DNA of 64,000 nt from Anabaena minutissima FACHB-250 (GTDB lineage Bacteria > Cyanobacteriota > Cyanobacteriia > Cyanobacteriales > Nostocaceae). A program made the position numbers and the translations under genes. Shown here piece by piece: positions 26,768 through 34,355 of the stretch. Within the stretch, counting starts at the first letter, position 1. Each line of letters starts with the position of its first letter. The notes beneath the pieces are model-generated. The model did not search any database and was not told where the DNA came from. It was given only the letters and a program-made list of their open reading frames with translations. The stretch lies in assembly GCF_014697125.1 (NCBI RefSeq), contig NZ_JACJRG010000017.1, forward strand, positions 1 to 64,000, given 5' to 3'.

Positions 26768-26943
26768 GGCTAAACGCCGCGCTACCGCTAACAACACTCA
26801 GCACTCAGCACTCAGTACCGGCTAAACGCCGCGCTACCGCTAACAGCACTCAGCACTCAGCACTCAGCACTCAGCACTCAGCACTCAGCACTCAGCACTC
26901 AGCACTCAGCACTCAGCACTCAGCACTCAGCACTCAGCACTCA
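26768..26943. repeat. STRR array: 14 perfect GCACTCA heptads plus dispersed units
   Basis: Two GGCTAAACGCC-type units (from 26768 and 26820) are interleaved with GCACTCA heptads. These are followed by 14 uninterrupted perfect copies of GCACTCA from 26846 to 26943 (98 bp). The array ends one base before the coaT stop codon. Short tandemly repeated heptamers are known in heterocyst-forming cyanobacteria. It is not CRISPR: the unit is 7 bp with no spacers. Confidence 0.95.
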
Positions 26944-26944
26944 G

Positions 26945-28870
26945 CTACTTAAGCAATCTCAGACCACTCAGAGTAACTAACACCGTAGAACCTTCATGTC
27001 CAATCACACCGATGGGGAGATTAATGTTGCCGAGAAAGTTACCAACCAACAGCAAAGCAATAAACCCTAAAGCAACGACTATATTTTGTTTGATTATATT
27101 TTGCGATCTCCTGCCTAATTTGATAGCTGTGGCCATTTTGTCTAGTTTGTCTGCCATTAATACTATATCTGCGGTTTCTAAGGCTACATCGCTACCTGCT
27201 ATTCCCATTGCAATCCCTACCGAGGCTTGAGCTAAAGCTGGTGCATCATTAATCCCATCCCCCACCATTGCGACGGTTTGATACTTCTTCTGTAAGTTCC
27301 GAATCACATCTAATTTGTCTTCTGGTAGCAGTTCGGCAAATACTTGATCAATCCCGACAGCTTGGGCGACACTATGGGCAGTGCGTTCATTATCGCCAGT
27401 AATCATGACAATTTGTTCTATTCCCATTTGTCGTAAATGGGTGATAGTGCTAGCAGCTTCTGGTCTGATTGTATCTGCAAGAGCGATCGCACCCATTATG
27501 TAATATTCATCTCCCCTGCTCTCCATTTGCGCCACCCAAACCACCGTATTACCCTCTTGTTCTAAAGATGCGGCTTTTTCTAGTAATTCCTCTGGTAATT
27601 GGACAACATACTGTTGTACAAAAGCCGCATTCCCTACAATCACCGATTGATTGTTCGCTGTGCCAAAAATTCCCTGTCCAGGTATGGCTTGTACCTCAAT
27701 AGCCCTCACCCAGTCTAAATCACTAGCCGCCTGGGTGATAGCTTGACCAATGGGGTGTTCTGAAGAAGATTCCAGAGCGGCGGCGGCTTTCAGTACATCT
27801 TGTTGTGTGTATTTACCCGCGCTGAGAACTTGAGATACTCGTACTTGTCCTGTAGTCAGAGTACCAGTTTTATCGAAGGCGATCGCTCTCACTTTCCCAA
27901 TTTTCTCCAACTGTGCGCCATTTTTAAATAAAATGCCCTGTCTTGCACCATTGGCAATTCCAGATAACAATGTAGGCATAATGGCAGCCATTAATGCACA
28001 GGGAGAAGCCACTACCAAAAAAGTCAAAGCCCGATAAATTGTCGTTTCCCAGTCCCAACCCCACAGAAACGGCGGTAAAGTTGCCAGTAATACGCCAGCA
28101 ATCACAATAATTTTGGCATACCCCCTTTCAAAGTTTTCAATAAACTCCTGAGAAGGCGGTGCTTCTGTTTGAGCTTGTTCCACCAACCGAATTACACGCT
28201 GAATCAAACTGCTGGCGGCTGGTTTGTGTAACTTCAACTGCAATGCACCATAACCATTAATTGTCCCCGCAAAGACTTCTTCACCCACTGTCTTTTCTAC
28301 AGGTAAAGATTCCCCTGTAATCGCGGCTTGATTGATGGTGCTGTAACCAGAAATAATCATGCCATCTGTAGGAATTAATTCACCGGGTTTAACAACAATT
28401 TCATCGCCGACTTGCAGCTGGCTAATCGGAATAGTTGCTTCTTCTCCCTGTTGTAAAATCCTCGCTGTATCTGGTGTCAAACTCATCAAACTGCGGATAC
28501 TCCTCTCAGTTCGCCGCATGGCGTAACCTTCCAACGCGCCACTGATAGCAAAGATGAGAATTAAAATTGCCCCATCAATAATTAAGTGGTATTCCCTCCG
28601 CCACAAACCCAAACTAGCTGCACCAACAGCAGCCACAATCATCAGTAAATCTACATCAAGTTCTTTTTCTTTAATCAGCGTCGTTAGTCCCTCACGCGCA
28701 CTGTCGTAGCCACCAATGACATAAGCAGCCGGTAACAGTAGTAAAGCCCATCCTAGCCAACCTAGATGTAAGGCAAACCATCCTAAAAATAGCAGCACTC
28801 CGCAAAGTAGGGCGGCTAAGGTGTCTGAGTGTTCTGTGGTGAATTGGTTAAAACGCTGGGGGTAAAGCAT
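26945..28870 (-). CDS. coaT: P1B-type cobalt-exporting ATPase CoaT
   Basis: A 641-aa heavy-metal P-type ATPase. The frame is open upstream to 29050, but the ATG at 28870 fits, because the extension would run through the operator-like dyad and into the divergent gene. The transmembrane metal site is SPC (289-291) rather than CPC, and the last helix has HEGST (625-629); both mark the P1B-4 (Co-type) subgroup. DKTGT (333-337) is the phosphorylation site, SSEHPIGQA the HP motif, and GDGINDAPALA the hinge. There is no N-terminal CxxC metal domain. The MerR-type regulator with a precorrin-isomerase-like domain encoded 1.8 kb away (CoaR) supports cobalt efflux. Its 3' end abuts the GCACTCA array. 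Confidence 0.92.
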   Translation of the reverse strand: MLYPQRFNQFTTEHSDTLAALLCGVLLFLGWFALHLGWLGWALLLLPAAYVIGGYDSAREGLTTLIKEKELDVDLLMIVAAVGAASLGLWRREYHLIIDGAILILIFAISGALEGYAMRRTERSIRSLMSLTPDTARILQQGEEATIPISQLQVGDEIVVKPGELIPTDGMIISGYSTINQAAITGESLPVEKTVGEEVFAGTINGYGALQLKLHKPAASSLIQRVIRLVEQAQTEAPPSQEFIENFERGYAKIIVIAGVLLATLPPFLWGWDWETTIYRALTFLVVASPCALMAAIMPTLLSGIANGARQGILFKNGAQLEKIGKVRAIAFDKTGTLTTGQVRVSQVLSAGKYTQQDVLKAAAALESSSEHPIGQAITQAASDLDWVRAIEVQAIPGQGIFGTANNQSVIVGNAAFVQQYVVQLPEELLEKAASLEQEGNTVVWVAQMESRGDEYYIMGAIALADTIRPEAASTITHLRQMGIEQIVMITGDNERTAHSVAQAVGIDQVFAELLPEDKLDVIRNLQKKYQTVAMVGDGINDAPALAQASVGIAMGIAGSDVALETADIVLMADKLDKMATAIKLGRRSQNIIKQNIVVALGFIALLLVGNFLGNINLPIGVIGHEGSTVLVTLSGLRLLK

Positions 28871-28896
28871 GAGAGTGGAATCAGTGATAACTACCC

Positions 28897-28930
28897 TCAC
28901 CCTAAACCTTGACATTAATGTTAATGTCAA
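28897..28930 (-). promoter_or_regulatory. coaT promoter with MerR-type dyad (probable CoaR operator)
   Basis: TTGACATTAA and TTAATGTCAA (28909-28918, 28921-28930) are perfect 10-bp arms separated by 2 bp. Read on the minus strand, the dyad starts with a TTGACA -35 hexamer and is followed after about 20 bp by TAGGGT as a -10 candidate. This overlong spacer with the dyad inside is the hallmark of promoters distorted by MerR regulators. It lies about 40 bp before the coaT ATG. CoaR binding is inferred from the neighbouring coaR gene. Confidence 0.8.
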
Positions 28931-28983
28931 GAGAATGGAGTAAAACCTAGTTATTATAAAATTCTCAATATAAGGGAGAAAAT

Positions 28984-30102
28984 ATGTTAAAGCGAATTTA
29001 TATTGATAACTTTCGATGCTTGGTAAATTTTGAACTTGACTTTGACTCAATTAATCTATTTCTCGGTGGTAATGGGTCAGGTAAATCAACTGTCTTTGAA
29101 GCTTTACGGAGACTGCAACTTTTTATAATTGGTGGTTATCCAATAGCAGATATTTTTTCTTATTTTGAATGTACTCGTTGGCAGAATTTATCAATTCAGC
29201 GTTTCGAGTTGGAAGTAGATGGAAATCATGGAAATTATAAATATGAACTAGCTATTGCACATGATCAAAATAAAAGCCATATTCACTATGAACGTTTATG
29301 GTTTGATCAGCAACCATTACTAAAATATGAAGCAGGTGAAGTAGAAATTTTTAATGATAATTACTCACCCAGTCCAAAATATCCATTTAATTTTTCACAA
29401 TCAGTTTTATCTTTACTACAACCCAGCCAAGATAATACAAAAATAACTTGGTTTAAATACAGGATTGAGAGATTAGTTATTGTACAAATTACGCCCGTAT
29501 TGATGAACAATAATAGTAAGCAAGAAGAAAAAATACTGAGTTACAAAATGGAAAACTTTGTTTCTTGGTATAGATATATTTCACAAGATCAGGGAAAAGT
29601 ATACGAACTAATGAGTGTTTTACAGAATGTATTAGAAGGGTTTTCAAATATAAAATTTGAAAAATTTAGTGAACAAGACCGCACTTTGAAATTGAAATTT
29701 AAATCTCGTGATGACACCGAAAAAGCAATTGAGTATTACTTTGGAGAATTATCAGATGGGCAAAAAGTGTTACTTGCCCTTTACACTCTGCTTTATGGTA
29801 CTCAATCTGAAGACTATACATTATGTATAGACGAACCAGAAAATTTTTTAGCACTGCCAGAAATTCAACCCTGGTTGATTCAACTTTATGATTTTTGTAG
29901 TGAACAAAAAATGCAGGCTTTACTCATATCACACCATCCAGAACTGATTAATTATCTTCTAGCATCACCTATAGGTTATTGGTTTGAGCGTCAGAGTAAT
30001 GCACCTGTCCGTGTAAAAAGAATTAGTGATAAAAATGCTGAAAATACTGGATTACCAATTTCAGAATTAATCGCGCGGGGATGGCTGCATGAGTCAGCGT
30101 AG
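28984..30102 (+). CDS. AAA/ABC-type ATPase of an ATPase-Toprim pair (module 2)
   Basis: A 372-aa ATPase with SMC/RecF-like head motifs. It starts MLKRIYIDNFRCLVNFEL, with Walker A GGNGSGKST (28-36), ABC-signature-like ELSDGQKVLLALYTL, Walker B LCIDEPENF near 280-288, and H-loop ISHHPEL near 315. It shares the fold plan but little residue identity with the module 1 ATPase. A good GGGAG site precedes the ATG. It overlaps the downstream Toprim-like gene by 14 bp, so the two are translationally coupled. It lies between the coaT operator and coaR, on the coaR strand. A surveillance or defence ATPase is inferred. Low GC relative to the flanking coa genes, judged by eye, suggests later acquisition. 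Confidence 0.87.
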   Translation: MLKRIYIDNFRCLVNFELDFDSINLFLGGNGSGKSTVFEALRRLQLFIIGGYPIADIFSYFECTRWQNLSIQRFELEVDGNHGNYKYELAIAHDQNKSHIHYERLWFDQQPLLKYEAGEVEIFNDNYSPSPKYPFNFSQSVLSLLQPSQDNTKITWFKYRIERLVIVQITPVLMNNNSKQEEKILSYKMENFVSWYRYISQDQGKVYELMSVLQNVLEGFSNIKFEKFSEQDRTLKLKFKSRDDTEKAIEYYFGELSDGQKVLLALYTLLYGTQSEDYTLCIDEPENFLALPEIQPWLIQLYDFCSEQKMQALLISHHPELINYLLASPIGYWFERQSNAPVRVKRISDKNAENTGLPISELIARGWLHESA

Positions 30103-30634
30103 GATTCAGATTGTGATTTTGTGTGAGGATAGACAACAAGAGGTTTTTGCTCGCTACTTTCTCAAAAAAAGAGGTTTTATGGGGAATATTAGAACTAAAT
30201 TTTGTCGTAAAGGCGCAGGAGAACAGTTTGTGAGAGAAAGTTATGCGGCGGAGGTGAAGGTCTTCCGTAGCAAAAACTATATCTCAGGAATTTTAGTTGT
30301 TCTGATTGATGCAGATACAAAAACACTAGAAGACAGGCTGAAACAATTAGATGATGTACTAATTGAAAATGAGCAAAAACCTCGTCAAGCTAATGAAGCT
30401 ATGGCAATATTCGTACCTAAAAGAAATATTGAAACATGGATACATTATTTGCAAGGAGCAAGTATTGATGAAGAAACAGTATATGCAAAATTCCTCAATA
30501 ATGAATCAGCTTGTAAACCCTATGTTGAGAACTTGGCAGATAAATGTCGTCAGGGAAGTTTAGAGGCTAATGCACCGCCATCACTTCAGGCGGCTTGTGG
30601 AGAATTGCAAAGAATTTTAGGTTTGTTGGGGTAA
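30089..30634 (+). CDS. Toprim-like partner protein (module 2)
   Basis: A 181-aa protein with a Toprim-like acidic arrangement: ILCED (Glu13) after the first strand, VVLIDAD (Asp74, Asp76) after a central strand, then NIETW (115-117) at nearly the place of ESW (105-107) in the module 1 partner. The ATG lies inside the 3' end of the ATPase gene (14-bp overlap), and the stop is 3 bp before coaR. It probably forms a complex with the ATPase. I infer a nuclease-like activity because two Asp and one Glu sit where Toprim nucleases coordinate Mg, but no family name was confirmed. Confidence 0.75.
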   Translation: MSQRRIQIVILCEDRQQEVFARYFLKKRGFMGNIRTKFCRKGAGEQFVRESYAAEVKVFRSKNYISGILVVLIDADTKTLEDRLKQLDDVLIENEQKPRQANEAMAIFVPKRNIETWIHYLQGASIDEETVYAKFLNNESACKPYVENLADKCRQGSLEANAPPSLQAACGELQRILGLLG

Positions 30635-30637
30635 ACT

Positions 30638-31750
30638 ATGAATGCTGGTTGCTTGACAATTAAAGAACTGACGGAAGCGGTGGGAGGTGGAATTACTCCC
30701 CGGATGGTGCGACATTACCATGAATTAGGGTTACTGCCGCAGCCTGAGCGATCGCCAAGTAACTATCGTCTCTATACTGAAAAAGATGTGATGAGGCTAC
30801 AAAAAATTGTCGCCCTGAAGCAACAAGGCTTTCAAATCAATCACATCCGCCAAATTTTGGAAATACAACCAGAAACCGACACCAATAGTCATTTAATGGC
30901 ACAGTTGCAACAGCAATATCGCGCCGTCATGCAGCAAATTGCCCAACTGCGCCAAACAGCCTCAGCTTTAGAAGGATTATTAGGACGCGATCGCCATTGT
31001 CAAATTATGCAGGCAGAAGTCTTGGCACAAGTCAAGTTACTGGACGTAGAAACCCAAGCCGGTTTAGGAGATTTGGCAAAGCTGTGGAGTGGTTTAGATG
31101 CAGAAGTTCATACTCACTCGGAAGTTTTTGCAGAATCTCTACAACACTTGCTACCTGACTTATCGAGCCGTTCTGAGATCGAACAACATTTAATTTCTCA
31201 GCTGGTTTTGTCTTGTGGTGATGTTAGTTTAGTGTCTTTTGTGAGGGTTGGTAAAAATGCGATCGCGGCTAGTCGTGCAGCCCTGAGTTCTGGTTGTGAG
31301 ATTATAGTTGATATCCCCACCATTGCGGCGGCTGTAGATCAAACAAGATTAGTTCATCTAGGTTGTCGAGTCACAACTTTAATTGATAACCCCCACGTTT
31401 CCACTGCCACAGAAGCGGAACTAGAATTTTGGCAGCATCAAGAATGGCGACAAAGATTAGAACAAGCTAGCATTGGCTGTATTTTAGTTATTGGTTATGC
31501 TCCCTCTGTGCTATTAGAAGTTTGTACACTAATTAATCAGCAGAAAATTCAACCTTCCCTAGTTATTGGAATGCCGATTGGTTTTAGTCACGCGCCAGCC
31601 GCCAAGCGTCAACTCAGGCAACAAGAGTTACCCTTTATCACTATTGATGGGACAATTGGTGGAGGATTACTAGCTGCAACTACGCTCAATTCCCTGGTGG
31701 AGTCATTGATTGAAAAACCAGATTGTCATTGTTATCTTGGTAATTCGTAA
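30638..31750 (+). CDS. coaR: MerR-type cobalt regulator CoaR (precorrin isomerase-like sensor)
   Basis: A 370-aa regulator. The N terminus is a MerR helix-turn-helix (TIKELTEAVGGGITPRMVRH, then YRLYTEKDVMRLQ) with a coiled dimer helix to about residue 125. The C-terminal ~240 residues resemble precorrin-8X methylmutase (CbiC/CobH): RSEIEQHLISQLVLSCGD, GCEIIVDIPTI, IGMPIGFSHA. The protein ends with Cys-His-Cys (363-365), as described for cyanobacterial CoaR, where it contributes to metal sensing. CoaR activates coaT in response to cobalt. It begins 3 bp after the Toprim-like gene, so it appears to be read from the same transcript as module 2, unlike the usual direct divergent coaR-coaT arrangement. 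Confidence 0.92.
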   Translation: MNAGCLTIKELTEAVGGGITPRMVRHYHELGLLPQPERSPSNYRLYTEKDVMRLQKIVALKQQGFQINHIRQILEIQPETDTNSHLMAQLQQQYRAVMQQIAQLRQTASALEGLLGRDRHCQIMQAEVLAQVKLLDVETQAGLGDLAKLWSGLDAEVHTHSEVFAESLQHLLPDLSSRSEIEQHLISQLVLSCGDVSLVSFVRVGKNAIAASRAALSSGCEIIVDIPTIAAAVDQTRLVHLGCRVTTLIDNPHVSTATEAELEFWQHQEWRQRLEQASIGCILVIGYAPSVLLEVCTLINQQKIQPSLVIGMPIGFSHAPAAKRQLRQQELPFITIDGTIGGGLLAATTLNSLVESLIEKPDCHCYLGNS

Positions 31751-32132
31751 TTAAGATTGGGCATTGGATATGAGATTTTCCCCCTCTGCTTTCCCTTAAG
31801 TTTTAGCCAAAAAATCCTCCTACTCGTTTCCCGACAACAGATTAATTCCTCTTCTTATCTCAAAACGCGCGTACAGTATTCAACCTGTGAGGGTAAATTG
31901 AACACTGTGTAGCCGCGACTTCTAGTCGCCCTGAAGTTCAACACAAAAAGCACGAGTAATAAAGACTACTCATGCTAATAACAGTTGACATCTATCGTCT
32001 CTCTAGAACTACAAAGCAAAAGAAAAAACCGCTTTTTACCTTTTCTCAGATCATGGTTTTATTTCTGCTGTAAATTACTAGATATAGTACCGGAGAGACT
32101 AAAACTATATTGTTTGACAAATTTGTATTACA
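31751..32132. other. Intergenic region after coaR
   Basis: A 382-bp spacer between convergent coaR and the MoaD-like gene. It contains a small palindrome, GCGACT-TCT-AGTCGC (31915-31929), inside a larger imperfect inverted repeat with TTGAAC/GTTCAA outer arms, of a type widespread in Nostoc. A weak 68-codon TTG-started ORF (31985-32191) shows no family features and overlaps the MoaD-like gene; I do not call it. Confidence 0.55.
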
Positions 32133-32408
32133 TCAACCACCTGCGACAGCCGGGACAATACTCACTTCATCCCCATCTTTCAAAGGTGTAGCTGTACCCT
32201 CCAAAAAGCGAATATCTTCGCTGTTGACATAAAAATTTAAAAAGCGTCGTGGCTGTCCCTTTTCATCGCACAACCGCGATTTAATCCCAGGGAAGCTTGT
32301 TTCTAAAGAGTCTAAAAGTTCAGCAATGTTGCTCCCACTAGATTCTAGCGCAGCTTGATTGTTAGTGAAATTTTGTAGAGGGGTAGGGACTAAAACTTTT
32401 ACAGCCAT
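32133..32408 (-). CDS. MoaD/ThiS-family sulfur carrier protein
   Basis: A 91-aa ubiquitin-like protein (MAVKVLVPTPLQNFT start, LLDSLETSFPGI helix, FYVNSEDIRFLEG, then LKDGDEVSIVPAVAGG). It ends in the di-glycine that is adenylated and thiocarboxylated in MoaD/ThiS/CysO proteins. It lies 79 bp downstream of thrC on the same strand, a neighbourhood that in other bacteria points to CysO-type cysteine synthesis rather than molybdopterin. No moaE, thi gene or E1-like enzyme is nearby to decide. The pathway is therefore open. Confidence 0.88.
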   Translation of the reverse strand: MAVKVLVPTPLQNFTNNQAALESSGSNIAELLDSLETSFPGIKSRLCDEKGQPRRFLNFYVNSEDIRFLEGTATPLKDGDEVSIVPAVAGG

Positions 32409-32444
32409 AGTGAGTTAATAGTGGTCAGTTGTTACAAAGAGGTT

Positions 32445-32481
32445 GTCAATAGCCATTAGCAGTTTACTAATGACTATTGAC
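32445..32481. repeat. Palindrome between thrC and the MoaD-like gene
   Basis: GTCAATAGCCATTAG (32445-32459) and CTAATGACTATTGAC (32467-32481) form a 15-bp inverted repeat with one mismatch and a 7-nt loop. It is a common dispersed palindrome in this genus and would form a hairpin in the thrC-moaD transcript, perhaps a partial terminator or processing site. Confidence 0.65.
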
Positions 32482-32487
32482 TATTAA

Positions 32488-33792
32488 CTAAACAAGAACT
32501 TGTTGCCATTCCAAGCGGTCTAAAGTACGCGATCGCTCTAATGCACGTTCAAAACTATCGAGTTTGGCATCAATTGTCAAAGGTTCGCCAATATAGCCTT
32601 GTATTGCTTCTTGGGTTTTTAAACCGTTGCCAGTGATGTAAACCACAGTCGTTTCATCTGGATCTATCTTGCCAGCTTCTACCAATTTTTTCAGTACAGC
32701 AACAGTAGTTCCGCCAGCTGTTTCTGTGAAGATGCCTTCTGTTTCGGCTAGCAACTTCATCCCTTCGATAATTTCTGCATCGTTGACTGATTCAATATTA
32801 CCGCCAGTCTTCTTGGCAATCTCAACGGCGTAAACACCATCGGCTGGGTTGCCGATCGCAATTGATTTGGCAATTGTATTCGGTTTAACTGGTTTAATAA
32901 AGTCGCGGTTTTCTCTAAATGCTTCGGCGATTGGTGAACAACCTTCTGCTTGTGCGCCACTAAAGCGGACGTTTTTACCTTCTACCAAACCAACTTCGAC
33001 AAATTCGTTGAAACCTTTATAGATTTTGGTGAACAGTGAACCAGAAGCTAAAGGTGCAACTATATGATCTGGTAGTTCCCAACCCAATTGTTCAGCAACT
33101 TCAAACCCTAGTGTTTTAGAACCTTCAGAATAGTAGGGACGTAAATTAATATTGACAAAACCCCAACCGTGTGTATTAGCAACTTCCGAACAGAGGCGAT
33201 TTACTTGGTCGTAGTTACCTTTGACAGCCATCAAAGTAGGACTGTATACCAAGCTTCCCAAGACTTTACCAGCTTCTAAATCTGAGGGGATGAAGACACA
33301 ACAGTCTAAACCGGCATGAGCTGCGATCGCAGCTGTAGAGTTTGCCAAGTTACCGGTACTTGCACAAGAAACTGTTGTGAAACCCAACTCCCTAGCACGG
33401 GAAAGAGCGACAGACACCACCCGATCCTTAAAGCTCAAGGTGGGCATATTTACCGCGTCATTCTTTATATATAGTTTGTTTAGACCCAGGCGGCGAGCTA
33501 GACGATGGGAACGTACCAGGGGAGTCATACCTGTTCCCACATCAATTACATTGTCAGTTGCGACGGGCAAAAAGGGACGATAACGCCAAATGGAGTTAGG
33601 GCCAGCTTGGATGGTTTCGCGGGTAACAGTCAGACGCAAAGCATTGTAGTCATATTTCACTTCCAAAGGTCCAAAGCATAACTCACACACATGAATGGCT
33701 TTGAGTTCATATTCCGCGCCACATTCTTTACATTTCAAAGCACTAAAGGTGGCGTTGCTTGTTTTGGTAGGAGTTGATACTGCCTGAGTCAT
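32488..33792 (-). CDS. thrC: Threonine synthase
   Basis: A 434-aa PLP enzyme converting O-phosphohomoserine to threonine. The start is set at the ATG at 33792; the frame is open upstream only to a TTG at 33861 lying inside a palindrome. The N terminus has CKECGAEYELKAIHVCELC, a two-CxxC zinc-ribbon-like region seen in many ThrC proteins. PLP lysine is Lys122 in LSFKDRVV, with the CASTGNLANSTAAIAAHAG phosphate-binding loop and the C-terminal ITGNGLKT segment. Length is normal. It is followed by the MoaD-like gene, probably in one transcript. Confidence 0.94.
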   Translation of the reverse strand: MTQAVSTPTKTSNATFSALKCKECGAEYELKAIHVCELCFGPLEVKYDYNALRLTVTRETIQAGPNSIWRYRPFLPVATDNVIDVGTGMTPLVRSHRLARRLGLNKLYIKNDAVNMPTLSFKDRVVSVALSRARELGFTTVSCASTGNLANSTAAIAAHAGLDCCVFIPSDLEAGKVLGSLVYSPTLMAVKGNYDQVNRLCSEVANTHGWGFVNINLRPYYSEGSKTLGFEVAEQLGWELPDHIVAPLASGSLFTKIYKGFNEFVEVGLVEGKNVRFSGAQAEGCSPIAEAFRENRDFIKPVKPNTIAKSIAIGNPADGVYAVEIAKKTGGNIESVNDAEIIEGMKLLAETEGIFTETAGGTTVAVLKKLVEAGKIDPDETTVVYITGNGLKTQEAIQGYIGEPLTIDAKLDSFERALERSRTLDRLEWQQVLV

Positions 33793-33860
33793 AGTAACTA
33801 TCTTTCCCTGTTTGTCCGTCAACTGTGGCTGAATACTAACACGAGTAAAAATACCAGTCA

Positions 33861-33891
33861 AACATACCCGACTAAAATTATCGGGTATGTT
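33861..33891. promoter_or_regulatory. Perfect inverted repeat upstream of thrC
   Basis: AACATACCCGA (33861-33871) and TCGGGTATGTT (33881-33891) are perfect 11-bp arms with a 9-bp spacer, 69 bp before the thrC ATG. It could be an operator for an unidentified regulator or a leader stem-loop. No such palindrome was seen elsewhere in the window. Confidence 0.6.
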
Positions 33892-34355
33892 ATGGCATTA
33901 CCTTGATTGGCGCAAGCGCAATTCTACGCTTCTATACCTCTGTATTACTGAATAGAAATAATAATTTTGTATAAAAAGATAGATAAGTTTTTAAAATAGG
34001 CTCTGTGAAAAAAACTATATGTTTTTGAAGTAAATCTTTAAAGACTGGTAATTTAACGGTTTTTAAATCTATTTTTTTTGGTTTAAGGTTGTGATTGTTA
34101 CGCGATCATTCTGTAACAATAAATTAACTCTATTTCGATAAATCAAGCCTAGTCAATCCACAACTGGTTGTGCTGAAGCTCATATATGAGAGCCAACCCA
34201 TATTCCAAAGTAACTTAGATTGCTTTGGAATCAGTTTTCTATGGAAAGAAATAACTGCAACATACATCAAACGTAGATTTCAATGACTCTGGTGTATTTT
34301 GCATTTATTCTCATCGAAATTTACCAGGCAGCACTTTACTCAGCAAATACACCAA
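33892..34355. other. Intergenic region before the surface-protein cluster
   Basis: A ~460-bp AT-rich spacer between divergent thrC and the first DUF11-type gene. It should carry the promoter of the surface cluster. I see no RNA gene or clear promoter. The region 34299-34355 is open in frame with the next gene from a TTG but is probably untranslated. Confidence 0.4.

Noticed and set aside
26846..26943. CRISPR-like array
   Set aside because: The unit is a 7-bp perfect tandem repeat without spacers, and there are no cas genes.
28871..29050. N-terminal extension of CoaT by 60 residues
   Set aside because: It would run through the promoter dyad and into the start of the divergent ATPase gene; the ATG at 28870 gives a normal P1B-4 protein.
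31985..32191. 68-codon plus-strand ORF after coaR
   Set aside because: TTG start, no family features, no ribosome binding site, and it overlaps the convincing MoaD-like gene on the other strand.
33793..33861. Upstream TTG start for thrC
   Set aside because: It begins inside a perfect palindrome and adds residues not expected in the family; the ATG at 33792 is better.
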